From: Holosporaceae bacterium
Lineage (GTDB): Bacteria > Pseudomonadota > Alphaproteobacteria > UBA3830
Reading direction: 5' to 3'
Length of the DNA: 53,251 nt
Assembly (NCBI GenBank): GCA_031288225.1
Contig: JAITRU010000039.1
Coordinates: forward strand, 1-53,251
Shown: piece after piece, positions 44,460 through 53,140 of the stretch
Numbering within the stretch: position 1 is the first letter of the stretch
Layout: each line of letters begins with the position of its first letter
Notes under the pieces: model-generated
Databases searched by the model: none
What the model was told of the DNA's origin: nothing
Seen by the model: only the letters and a program-made list of their open reading frames with translations
Made by a program: the position numbers and the translations under genes

Positions 44460-45635
44460 ATGGATGATAGTAATTGCATGGCAAACGATACAGTATATAT
44501 GGATTATCAGGCAACTACTCCCTGCGACAGACGGGTCCTAGAGCGTATGCTGCCGTATTTTTGTGATGATTATGGTAATCCACATTCCCAGCATTCTTTG
44601 GGAGTTACGGCCAATGATGCTGTGGAAAATGCACGGGAGCAAATTGCTTCTCTCATAGGAGTTAGGGATAGACGGGAAATTGTATTCACCTCCGGAGCAA
44701 CGGAGTCTAACAATCTTGCGATCCAGGGAATTGCCAGATTTTACCGGGAAAAAGGGAATCGTATCATTACCACTACCATCGAACACAAGTGTGTGTTGGA
44801 GGCTTTTGGTGCTCTTTCTCGGGAAGGGTTCGATGTTGTGTTTGTGCCGGTTCTTAGCGATGGACGCATCGATTTGAATGCGTTCCGTTCTTCTATCAAT
44901 GATAGAGCTATTTTTGCATCCGTGATGTGGGTTAACAATGAAATTGGTGTGTGTCAACCCATAGAAGAAATTGGAAAAATTTGCCGCAGTCATGGAGTTA
45001 TATTTCATTCCGATGCAGCTCAAGCAGTAGGAAAGATAGAAGTTGACGCGTCTCATGTGGATCTCATGAGTATTTCCGGTCACAAAATATACGGGCCAAA
45101 GGGCGTCGGCGCTTTATATGTAACCATGCAACCGAGAATTAGGTTATCTCCACTTTTATGGGGCGGAGGGCAGGAGCGTGGAATGCGATCCGGCACATTG
45201 GCAACGCCGCTATGTGTTGGGCTTGGTGCTGCCTGTGAAATAGCTGCTTTGGAAATGGCCATTGAATATGAGCGGCTGGTGCGTTTGAGAAAATGTTTCC
45301 TCGAGAAAGTTTTTGATGCATTACCTATGGTGCAACTAAATGGCAGCTCTGAGCACTGCATTCCCGGATGTATTAATCTTAGTTTCGAAGGGATTGAAGG
45401 CGAGAGTATCATGATGGGCATGCCGGAAGTCTGCGTATCTTCTGGATCTGCATGTACATCAAAATCCCTGGAGCCATCCTATGTGCTTAGAGCCATCAAC
45501 GTAAAGGAAGATTTGTCACATTCTTCCATTCGATTTGGCATTGGAAGATTCACCACCATGGATGATGTTGAATATGCTGTTGAAAAGTTAATAAAAGTTG
45601 TTGAGAGATTGAGATCCATGAGTCCCTTATGGTAA
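44460..45635 (+). CDS. iscS: Cysteine desulfurase IscS
   Basis: IscS supplies sulfur for Fe-S clusters and thiolated tRNAs. Motifs: YMDYQATTP, EIVFTSGATESNN, VNNEIGVCQ, the PLP lysine in SGHKIYGPKG, and the active Cys in SSGSACTSKSLEPSYVLRA. The protein ends at RSMSPLW, so the ~16-residue tail found in E. coli IscS is absent. Three ATGs (44400, 44460, 44478) are possible starts, none with a good ribosome site; I used 44460. First gene of iscS-iscU-iscA-hscB-hscA. Confidence 0.95.
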   Translation: MDDSNCMANDTVYMDYQATTPCDRRVLERMLPYFCDDYGNPHSQHSLGVTANDAVENAREQIASLIGVRDRREIVFTSGATESNNLAIQGIARFYREKGNRIITTTIEHKCVLEAFGALSREGFDVVFVPVLSDGRIDLNAFRSSINDRAIFASVMWVNNEIGVCQPIEEIGKICRSHGVIFHSDAAQAVGKIEVDASHVDLMSISGHKIYGPKGVGALYVTMQPRIRLSPLLWGGGQERGMRSGTLATPLCVGLGAACEIAALEMAIEYERLVRLRKCFLEKVFDALPMVQLNGSSEHCIPGCINLSFEGIEGESIMMGMPEVCVSSGSACTSKSLEPSYVLRAINVKEDLSHSSIRFGIGRFTTMDDVEYAVEKLIKVVERLRSMSPLW

Positions 45636-45682
45636 AATGCCAGTGGATCGCTTTTTCAACGGCGATTGGATTGGGGTGATTT

Positions 45683-46060
45683 ATGAAATACTCTAGGCAG
45701 GTTGCCGATCTCTACGAAAATCCTCAAAATGTCGGAGGTTTTGATGAAAACGACGAGAATGTCGGTACATCTGTGGTTGGTGCTCCGAGCTGTGGTGATG
45801 TGATAAAATTGCAGATAAAGGTAGATGACAGTGGCGTGATTTACGATGCTAAATTTAAGACTTTCGGCTGCGTCGCAGCCATTGCATCGAGTTCCCTGAT
45901 AACCAGCCTTGTGAAGGGAAAAACTCTGGAAGAGGCTCAGCAGATCAAAAATCAGGAAGTTGCCGATTATTTATCCTTACCTCCGGTAAAGGTGCATTGT
46001 TCCATTTTGGCGGAGGAAGCAATCAAAAAGGCCATTGATGATTATCGGTCAAAAAAATAG
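45683..46060 (+). CDS. iscU: Fe-S scaffold IscU
   Basis: 125 residues with the three cluster ligands Cys37, Cys63 and Cys106, Asp39, and the HscA-binding motif LPPVK (99-103). Length and numbering match E. coli IscU. GGGGTG precedes the ATG. Receives sulfur from IscS and is unloaded by HscA/HscB. Confidence 0.97.
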   Translation: MKYSRQVADLYENPQNVGGFDENDENVGTSVVGAPSCGDVIKLQIKVDDSGVIYDAKFKTFGCVAAIASSSLITSLVKGKTLEEAQQIKNQEVADYLSLPPVKVHCSILAEEAIKKAIDDYRSKK

Positions 46061-46130
46061 GTATCCCATAACCATGGTGCTAGGGAGTAGGTTTGTTAAC
46101 AATTTTTAGGAATATGGTTGGTGTTAGTAA

Positions 46131-46508
46131 ATGGATGAGAAAGTTATAACTGTTAGCGATTCGGCTTTGAGTTTCCTTCGGGAATCCCAACGGGAAGCGG
46201 GAGCTGTGGGAGTGCGCGTGGATATAGTTTCCGGTGGCTGTCAGGGTATGATGTATGCTCTGGATTTTGTGACCGAAGAAAGCGCTGCAGACCCAACGGA
46301 TCTGGTGTTGAGTGACGGAAATCTTAGGATTTACATCTCTCCCAAAGCACGTGTCTTCATAGGTGGCATGAGAATGGATTATGTGAAAAGTCCCATGGGT
46401 GGTCACATCGTTTTCGAGAATCCCAACGCAAAAGTAAACTGTAGCTGTGGTAAATCCTTCTGTATTGATGAGGGATCCGGGGAGCCCATTTGTAAAACCT
46501 GTCAATGA
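46131..46508 (+). CDS. iscA: A-type Fe-S carrier IscA
   Basis: 125 residues with the three conserved cysteines of A-type carriers, SGGCQGM and the C-terminal CSCGKSFC. A short extension (SGEPICKTCQ) adds two further cysteines, more than in E. coli IscA. It lies between iscU and hscB in the operon. Confidence 0.92.
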   Translation: MDEKVITVSDSALSFLRESQREAGAVGVRVDIVSGGCQGMMYALDFVTEESAADPTDLVLSDGNLRIYISPKARVFIGGMRMDYVKSPMGGHIVFENPNAKVNCSCGKSFCIDEGSGEPICKTCQ

Positions 46509-46524
46509 TGCAGGAATATGGGTA

Positions 46525-47082
46525 ATGGCCAGCATGAATTATTATGAATTGTTCGGTATTCCGGTTTCCTATACTCTGGATGAGGTTAGATTAACGAATA
46601 TCTATTTAGAAAAGCAGTCAGTTGCCCATCCGGATGCTTCTGCTTCCCTGAAGGCAGGCGCCAATGCAGGCTGGAAGACGCTGGGTTTGGTAGGTTGTAA
46701 TCCAGCAAACAATGTAGTGGATGATGTGTCTTGTCCTAGAAGTGAAAGGTTGTCAGTCGATCTTAATGTTGCCTATGATACTCTGATGAATGCCGTCAAG
46801 AGGGCTGAGTATTTTTTAGCTCTGCATGGCTTGCGAATAGATGATATTTCTGTTCATTATGCAGCTGAAATGTTCGCCATTAGTGAGCAGTATGGCACCC
46901 TGAAAACGCTGTCAGAAAAATTGGACTTTCAGCAGCAATTAGTGTGTCGCATGAAGGGAATGGAGAAGTCTTTGGCTGCGGTGGAGGGTAATCTTGCCGA
47001 ATTTTGCAAGAGAGCCGTACTGCTGCGTTTTATTGGTTCATTTTTGGAAAAAGTACGGTTAGATGCATACAATAGGAATTGA
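46525..47082 (+). CDS. hscB: J-domain co-chaperone HscB
   Basis: HscB brings IscU to HscA. From ATG 46525 the protein (185 residues) starts MASMNYYELFGIP and keeps the J-domain tripeptide HPD and the LNVAYDTL helix. The segment between HPD and LNVAYDTL is about 25 residues longer than in typical HscB. The frame extends further upstream into iscA without a ribosome site. It overlaps hscA by 20 bases. Confidence 0.9.
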   Translation: MASMNYYELFGIPVSYTLDEVRLTNIYLEKQSVAHPDASASLKAGANAGWKTLGLVGCNPANNVVDDVSCPRSERLSVDLNVAYDTLMNAVKRAEYFLALHGLRIDDISVHYAAEMFAISEQYGTLKTLSEKLDFQQQLVCRMKGMEKSLAAVEGNLAEFCKRAVLLRFIGSFLEKVRLDAYNRN

Positions 47083-48778
47083 TTTGGGAACTACGGCCTC
47101 TGCGATAGCTTTCGTGCACAATGGTGTTTCGAAGATAATCGCTGTGGATGGAGTAAAAAGCACGGTACCTTCCGTTGTTAATTATGGAGAAAATTTTCCC
47201 ATAGTAGGTCGGGAAGCCATATACAGAGTTGATTCCTCTAACACAGTGTTTTCGGTGAAACGCTTTATGGGCACCGATAGTAAATTCTTTGCAAGGACTC
47301 CGGAAGAAATTTCTGCAGATATACTTTTTTTCCTCAAGAGAAGCGCAGAGCAAGTTTTGCGAATGCCCATAGATGCTGCAGTGATAACGGTTCCTGCTCA
47401 TTTTTCGAATCTGCAGAGAATTGCCACTAAAAAAGCGGCGTCTTTGGCTGGTATAAAAGTGTTGAGGCTAATAAATGAGCCAACGGCCGCTGCCATCGCC
47501 TTTGGGTTGGACAAAAAACAAGATGGTGTATTCGGCGTATACGATTTTGGTGGTGGAACCTTCGATTTTTCTATATTGCGTTTATCAAAAGGAGTTTTTC
47601 AGGTTTTAGCAACCGGCGGTGATACCTATCTGGGCGGAGACGACGTTGATTCCGCAATTTTGGAATATAATTTGCATCAAAATAATTTGGATATTTCCCA
47701 GTTGAATGAAAAAGAAAAACTGCTGGGCATATTGCTGTCGAAATCCATGAAGGAACAATTGATTAATTTAGAAAAAACCCATAGGCAATTTATATACAGG
47801 GGAAATAATTGCCGATTTCAATTGTCCAGAGAGATTCTCGAAGACATAGTAACACGGTTTTCCTGCAGAACCTTGCAAATCGCGGATCAAGTGTTCATGG
47901 ACTCCAAAATTAACATAAATGATGTTGCTGGCATTGTCGCTGTTGGAGGCATGACTAAAATTCCGCTGATCAAAAAAGCTATCGCAGACCATTTTGGTCT
48001 TAAAATTTTCGATGAGCTGAATCCAGAGGAGGTGGTGGCTCTCGGAGCAGCTATACATGCAGATTCCATATCCTCAAGAAATATAAATTCGCTGCTAATA
48101 GATGTGGTGCCGCTCACTCTAGGCATTGAAACCATCGGCGGCACCGTTGATAGAATTATCTACCGCAACAGTCCAATTCCCATCATGCAAAAGCGAGAAT
48201 ACACGACCTATCAGGATAATCAGACCGGCATAAAGTTTAATGTAGTGCAGGGGGAAAGATCCATGGCAAAAGATTGTTTCTCCATTGCATCCTTTGAGCT
48301 TGGAGATATTCCTCCGATGCCAGCCGGCAAGGCAAGAATAAGCGTTGAATTTTCGGTGGATGTGAATGGAATACTGCACATATCAGCATTTGAAAAAAGT
48401 TTGGAAGTTTCTAAATCAGTTGTGGTTGAAGCTAACAATGAATTGTCTAACGATGAAATGATGCAAATACTCCAAATTGCCGAAACTAATAAATACAAAG
48501 ATGCCGAAGAAAGTGCCCACGTAACCGTAAGAATAGAGACGGAGCGCATGATATCATTTTGGGAATCCGTAGTCCAAGATCTTAGCCTCGAAGAGCAAGT
48601 AGTTGCTTTGGAAGCAATCCGTGAACTTAAGGCGGCTCTCAAAAATGATGATTATGAAAAGTTGTTGCGTTATCGCAAAAAAATAGAGAACATTTTTGAT
48701 CAGCATTTGGATGAAATCATCGGAAAACGACTAACCGGCATGTCTGTGGCCTGCGTTCCAGATTCATGGAACTACTAA
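47063..48778 (+). CDS. hscA: Fe-S assembly Hsp70 chaperone HscA
   Basis: 571 residues of Hsp70 type: GIDLGTTASAIAFV, VKRFMGTD, INEPTAAAIAFGLD, YDFGGGTFDFSIL and GGMTKIPLI in the ATPase domain. The substrate-binding domain follows from about residue 355. Slightly shorter than E. coli HscA (616). The TAA stop at 48776-48778 shares its last base with the left end of a family A fragment. No ferredoxin gene follows, unlike the usual operon. Confidence 0.95.
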   Translation: MHTIGIDLGTTASAIAFVHNGVSKIIAVDGVKSTVPSVVNYGENFPIVGREAIYRVDSSNTVFSVKRFMGTDSKFFARTPEEISADILFFLKRSAEQVLRMPIDAAVITVPAHFSNLQRIATKKAASLAGIKVLRLINEPTAAAIAFGLDKKQDGVFGVYDFGGGTFDFSILRLSKGVFQVLATGGDTYLGGDDVDSAILEYNLHQNNLDISQLNEKEKLLGILLSKSMKEQLINLEKTHRQFIYRGNNCRFQLSREILEDIVTRFSCRTLQIADQVFMDSKININDVAGIVAVGGMTKIPLIKKAIADHFGLKIFDELNPEEVVALGAAIHADSISSRNINSLLIDVVPLTLGIETIGGTVDRIIYRNSPIPIMQKREYTTYQDNQTGIKFNVVQGERSMAKDCFSIASFELGDIPPMPAGKARISVEFSVDVNGILHISAFEKSLEVSKSVVVEANNELSNDEMMQILQIAETNKYKDAEESAHVTVRIETERMISFWESVVQDLSLEEQVVALEAIRELKAALKNDDYEKLLRYRKKIENIFDQHLDEIIGKRLTGMSVACVPDSWNY

Positions 48779-48805
48779 TACCAAATCTCATTTTGGATTG
48801 TCCAA
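48779..48805 (-). mobile_element. Family A element fragment at the hscA stop codon
   Basis: TACCAAATCTCATTTTGGAT plus TGTCCAA is the exact reverse complement of the last bases of the family A copy at 23461-23559. Similarity stops after about 27 bases. TAA, the hscA stop, is immediately to its left. Confidence 0.7.
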
Positions 48806-48872
48806 GCGGGCTCAATTCGCAACTGCCATAATGCCAAATGAGCCAACCATAGTTTCAAAAAAACGCTTGCAC

Positions 48873-51800
48873 CTAATCATTTTTCTCTTCTATAAGACCA
48901 ATCTTCGCAAGCATACGCAACACAATCTGCTGTCTCCAATTATGAGAATTTCTATTTACTACAAACTCCTCCTCTCTTTCAAAAACTATAACCAGCACGT
49001 CAAAGAGATACGACTTCGTAATTTGATTCACCATAGTATCGATGGTTACCGCATGGGTTACTATCTCCACAATCATTTCTTCGTATTGCGCAGGAGTAGT
49101 AACTCGTTGATTCAAATAGTCTTTTATTCCGAGCGGAAGGCTATTAAAAAATTCTGGTTTTTTAGTGGAGAGATAATTTCGCAAAAGTTTATTGCTGGCA
49201 TAAATATGAAGATCTTCTTCTAATGGTTGCTGCATGCCAAATAGACCATTCTTTTCCAACCGAGAAATGGCATATGCGTAGTAAGTAATATACTCAAAAG
49301 TTTGTGCACCATCTTCATTGTAAAAGTTAAGCGTATCTCTAAGAATCGAGTGCAAGCAAGAATGCAATACAAGTGGCATTAGTTCAGCAAACGTAACTTG
49401 TTCAATCCCGTGCAGCTTATCAACTTGTATAAGGCTTTCTAAGATCGTTGGTACTATCGTGGTGCGCATATTAGGACAATGGGCCCCAGACTGGATAAGC
49501 ATGCCAGCTAACTTAGTAAGTGATATAGCTAATTCATGGTAAGCCTCGTCTGCGCTGGAGCGCAAGTTAATCAATTTCTTGTGAAATAGTGCCACCAAAC
49601 ATGCAAACGCATTGGGGTCACGGAGAAGACCGTAGTGTCCCTCTTGATCATTATTTATATTTTCTATAAGCTTAGTCAACATCTCCCGAATGCGCTCTAC
49701 CTTATTAGGACTATAAAACTCATCGGGATCCATGGTAGACTCCAGTATTCCATATAGCTCTCTGTTTCCATTATTAAGCACAACATTGTTTATGAAGGAG
49801 CTAATATCTTGCACAAGCTCAGCTTTCGAGTCATTGATTGGTCTTTCGATGCAACCAAACAACCTAGGTAATATAGCATCGGAGTATAGTGCTACGCCAT
49901 CTTTATTAGAACCAGTGTGGCAACTCATGGTGTAGTCCGATGGATTCATCTCAAGCAACTGATTATTATCGCCATTATTATCCAATGCCCACTGCAGAGT
50001 GTTAGCTGTGCTATTATCTCCTGTTGGGCTAATTAATGCATTCATCAGATTGATAATATACAGTATTTCCACTTTGTTACTGTAACTGGATGCATCATTA
50101 TACATAAAATAATGGCCCCACAAGTGTGGGAAAAGCGGAACTTGACCAGCAGTCAGCGTATGTATTTGAAAATCACCAGAAACAGCAGCATTAGGAAACA
50201 ACGTTTGATTCTTATTATTCATAACTCCACAAAGACCAGGACTCATAATCCCATTACTTTCGTCAATCAGGTCTAAAAAAGAAGTTTTTCCTTTGCGTTC
50301 TTCTGCTGCCATTATGGGAGAACGCACTAGCTTGGAAACATATTTTTGCAAGCGCTTGATAAAACGATTATACCTTGTCACCGTATTCCTCAACAAATTC
50401 AATTGTTCATCAGTAATTCCAAACATCTGAGCGGTCATCTCAATTTCATCAATTTCTGGGATATTGCCATCATCATCAGGATTTTCATAAATCTGAAACA
50501 CTTTTCTTCTTGAAAATAAGTATGTTTTCAGTAAAACATTGTCACTATCAGGAGTCAACAGCGTGTTCTCATCATCAAGCAGATAAGCCACAAATCCCAA
50601 CTCATTTTCCGATGTACCACTGGATTTGAGAAATTCTATTAGACCAAAATTTTTCGCAATGGCTTCAAGATCTACAAGATTGCAAAAACAACACAGCAAA
50701 AATATATCTTTTTGTTTATTAGTCAAGTCTGTCGTTAGGTGACGCATGTGCTTTTCACTCAACTCACGGATGCTAGTATTGTTAGCAAAGCAAAAATCAC
50801 CAATTTTTTCAATGACATTGTTTGCTGAAAACTCGTTACCAGCCTCATCAGCCTCTTCCATGGCTTTTAACTGTTCGACAAAGGATAATGCTTTTATCTC
50901 TTCAAGAATTAAATGTTTTTTATAAAGTGGATCTTCTCTGGTATCTTCTTTGAGTTGCATTAAACGGTCCCGGCTCCATAGATCCAGAATACTGCTAAAG
51001 GACAACTTCTTTATAAGATAAAGCTGCCTAAGCGCAGACATTTCAGAGCAATAGCTTATAGCAAACAACAAACACTCTACTCCGAATACGGGTGGAAGCT
51101 GTTTATATATTGACTCAATCGCCCTGATTAGGGTACTACAACTACAGTCGAGATAGTTTAGGTCGTTTTCGCCGTTTTCTCGGGAAATACCAAGGTCTTC
51201 TAATTCATCCCAAATCCCTTCCACATTAACGCGGGTTCCCCCGAAATTAGGCCCCCCATATCGTATAAGCGCGACAGATTCCGCCAAGATTTGTCTGGCG
51301 CTCTCCATCCCTAATCTCACTTCATTTAGTATCCTCGAAACGTCCAGATCAGCTGCTGTAATAGACCCGGAATCAATGCTTTTCAGAATGGTGGCAAGCA
51401 ACTCCTGTATGCTGCTCTTACTTACCAAGAACCCTGCTGCTTCTTTTTCCCCAGGGAACGTAAACTCTGCGTAATGTTCGATAGAGGCTCGTAGCCCATT
51501 GCTCACTTCATCATGGAAGCGGCGATGAGTAATGTTGGTGGCTCTGAATCGCTTAGCGCGTTCAGACAACAGAGTTCTCTGCTGTGACTGCGGCTGTTGT
51601 TGCTGCTGCGGCGGCTGTTGCGACCGCTGCTGTTGTTGCTGTTGCGGTTGTTGCGGCTGTTGCGACCGCTGCTGTTGTTGCGACGGTAGCTGCGGTAGTA
51701 GGTGGCGTCGCCGTGACGGTTGCGGCTGTTGCGACTGCGGCTGGTACTGGTAGTACATCGGCGGCTGGTAGTGCATCGGCGGTTGGTAGTAGTACGGCGA

Positions 51801-52115
51801 GTAGTACGGTTGCGGCTGCTGCTGTTGTTGCGCTCCTCCAACAAATTGCCCGAATCCGAACGGCTGCTGTTGTTGCTGCTGCAGGTCCAGCGGTAGCTGC
51901 GACGGTATCAGCGGCTGTTGCGACTGCGGCTGGTTGTACATCTGCTGAAACAGCTGTTGGTTGTTCAGCTGCAGCCCTTGCATAATGTTCGACACTGCCA
52001 TCGGGTAAGTGTTTACGTCATTCACCATGTGCGGGATATGGAGATGGAGCGCTTCTATTTCGGCAAAGTATGCACAACTATAAATGTAAAAACTAAATTT
52101 CAGAATTTTTTTCAC
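48873..52115 (-). CDS. Large secreted protein with Gln/Pro-rich N-terminus (1080 aa)
   Basis: The start is GTG 52115 with GAGG seven bases upstream. A signal peptide (KKILKFSFYIYSCAYFAEIEA) is followed by a region (about 45-190) composed mainly of Gln, Pro and Tyr, with runs of five to six Gln and PPMHYQPPMYYQYQ repeats. The remaining ~890 residues look globular and helical, with no recognised domain; GPNFGGTRVNVEGIWDEL and FPGEKEAAGFLVSK are near its start. PolyQ/P tracts are rare in bacteria and fit a protein meant to meet host proteins; this is inference. Confidence 0.75.
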   Translation of the reverse strand: MKKILKFSFYIYSCAYFAEIEALHLHIPHMVNDVNTYPMAVSNIMQGLQLNNQQLFQQMYNQPQSQQPLIPSQLPLDLQQQQQQPFGFGQFVGGAQQQQQPQPYYSPYYYQPPMHYQPPMYYQYQPQSQQPQPSRRRHLLPQLPSQQQQRSQQPQQPQQQQQQRSQQPPQQQQQPQSQQRTLLSERAKRFRATNITHRRFHDEVSNGLRASIEHYAEFTFPGEKEAAGFLVSKSSIQELLATILKSIDSGSITAADLDVSRILNEVRLGMESARQILAESVALIRYGGPNFGGTRVNVEGIWDELEDLGISRENGENDLNYLDCSCSTLIRAIESIYKQLPPVFGVECLLFAISYCSEMSALRQLYLIKKLSFSSILDLWSRDRLMQLKEDTREDPLYKKHLILEEIKALSFVEQLKAMEEADEAGNEFSANNVIEKIGDFCFANNTSIRELSEKHMRHLTTDLTNKQKDIFLLCCFCNLVDLEAIAKNFGLIEFLKSSGTSENELGFVAYLLDDENTLLTPDSDNVLLKTYLFSRRKVFQIYENPDDDGNIPEIDEIEMTAQMFGITDEQLNLLRNTVTRYNRFIKRLQKYVSKLVRSPIMAAEERKGKTSFLDLIDESNGIMSPGLCGVMNNKNQTLFPNAAVSGDFQIHTLTAGQVPLFPHLWGHYFMYNDASSYSNKVEILYIINLMNALISPTGDNSTANTLQWALDNNGDNNQLLEMNPSDYTMSCHTGSNKDGVALYSDAILPRLFGCIERPINDSKAELVQDISSFINNVVLNNGNRELYGILESTMDPDEFYSPNKVERIREMLTKLIENINNDQEGHYGLLRDPNAFACLVALFHKKLINLRSSADEAYHELAISLTKLAGMLIQSGAHCPNMRTTIVPTILESLIQVDKLHGIEQVTFAELMPLVLHSCLHSILRDTLNFYNEDGAQTFEYITYYAYAISRLEKNGLFGMQQPLEEDLHIYASNKLLRNYLSTKKPEFFNSLPLGIKDYLNQRVTTPAQYEEMIVEIVTHAVTIDTMVNQITKSYLFDVLVIVFEREEEFVVNRNSHNWRQQIVLRMLAKIGLIEEKND
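51580..51920. repeat. CAG/CAA-type low-complexity tract inside a CDS
   Basis: Plus-strand TGTTGC, TGCTGT and GGCTGT units encode the Gln/Pro tract on the minus strand. It is clearly richer in G+C than its surroundings and may vary in length between strains. Confidence 0.75.
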
Positions 52116-52130
52116 GATCTTACCTCATTT

Positions 52131-52340
52131 TGAAGAAACTTAACATTGCATCATGCGCAATAAATATCTACATCACACACTATGGTTTCATATTTAACAG
52201 CAAAAAAGCATTTCGTCAATATAAAAAAACATTGCCAAAAAAATATTTACGACCAATTGCGTATGGGGCAATGGACTGGACGTTAGCAGGGTGCCTGACA
52301 AAAACGTTATGCCGTTCGGTGCCTCCTAAAAAACGGCTGG
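52131..52340. other. Upstream region of the 1080-aa secreted protein
   Basis: A 103-codon plus-strand frame crosses it from a TTG without ribosome site and runs into the following palindromic element; I do not consider it a gene. No clear promoter. Confidence 0.35.
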
Positions 52341-52343
52341 TTA

Positions 52344-52464
52344 TACCAAGTTCAGGTATTGAATACACAAAATTCAGAAATAAATTGACCTATCATTTTT
52401 TTAAAAGCCCTGAACAACAGGGAATTTCTGCCGAGTGCTGAGTATTCAATACCTGAACTTGGTA
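52344..52464. mobile_element. MITE-like element, family D (121 bp)
   Basis: TACCAAGTTCAGGTATTGAA(TAC) at the left is the exact reverse complement of the right end, a 23-bp perfect inverted repeat. Flanks are TTA (left) and TGA (right), both TNA but not identical. The TACCAAG ends link it loosely to families A and C. Confidence 0.7.
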
Positions 52465-52813
52465 TGATTTGCTATAGATTTTATATTTAAGTCATATATT
52501 TTTGGGATATCTGTTTAATCTTGATGCACCAAATATATGTCGTCATTTTAAGGTATTAGAGCCGATGGTGGCGAAGAATATATCGATCAAAAGGGATCGC
52601 AGTTTATCTGAAGGTGCTTTGTTGGGAACCTAGCGCACTTCGGTAGCTAAAGTGGCGCTCTAATCTTAGTTCTTTGCGACTTCGTCGTTGTACTCAACGA
52701 CAGCATGATCAGTGGGATTCTAAGCTTTTTATACTTTGCTAGTAGCACTTAGCTATAAAAAAAGTCAAATGGCTTGCGAAATATTTACATATATCGAATT
52801 GTAACCGTTGCCT
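52465..52813. other. Gene-free region with hairpins
   Basis: GTCGTTG-TACT-CAACGAC near 52684-52703 is a perfect short hairpin, and AGCGCACTT...AAGTGGCGCT near 52632-52658 is an imperfect one. No coding frame. Confidence 0.35.
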
Positions 52814-53119
52814 ATGTTGCGAAACCCAGTTATACAAACGATAACTATCGTACTCGCTATCAACACATATTCCAATATAGTTGCAGCACAATTTTGTTTC
52901 TTAAAAACCATAAACCGTTCACCTCAACAATGACCAACTCCACTCTTTTCAGAACAATTTACGCATAAGTTTGCAAAAGCCATAAACAATAAACTCATTT
53001 ATACAAAAAATCTTCCTAACTTCACAGTGCAAAGTATAGCCTGCAACGATGAAGAAAATATTAAACAACAAAGAAATAATTATTCCAAGTTCATGAACGA
53101 ACTGACCAGTGTCTGTTGA
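52814..53119 (+). pseudogene. Decayed secreted-protein gene
   Basis: From ATG 52814 a 39-codon frame has a signal-peptide-like start (MLRNPVIQTITIVLAIN) and ends at TGA 52931-52933. The same frame then stays open for 61 more codons (TPLFSEQFTHKFAKAINNK ... SKFMNELTSVC) to TGA 53117. No start codon fits the second part. Amino-acid content is protein-like across both parts, so one nonsense mutation in a former ~100-codon gene is the simplest reading. The IS3 element begins 21 bases further. Confidence 0.45.
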
Positions 53120-53140
53120 AAACCAATCAAGAAATACCTA

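Noticed and set aside
51584-51985. Long Ala/Val-rich frame on the plus strand
   Set aside because: It is the antisense shadow of the Gln/Pro tract (trinucleotide repeats stay open in several frames) and has no start signals.
52130-52441. 103-codon frame before and into the family D element
   Set aside because: TTG start without ribosome site, ends inside a mobile element, no protein-like pattern.
52931-52933. UGA read as an amino acid
   Set aside because: Several well-defined genes in the window end with TGA (for example the carrier at 9796-11037 and the secretin), so UGA is a normal stop here.
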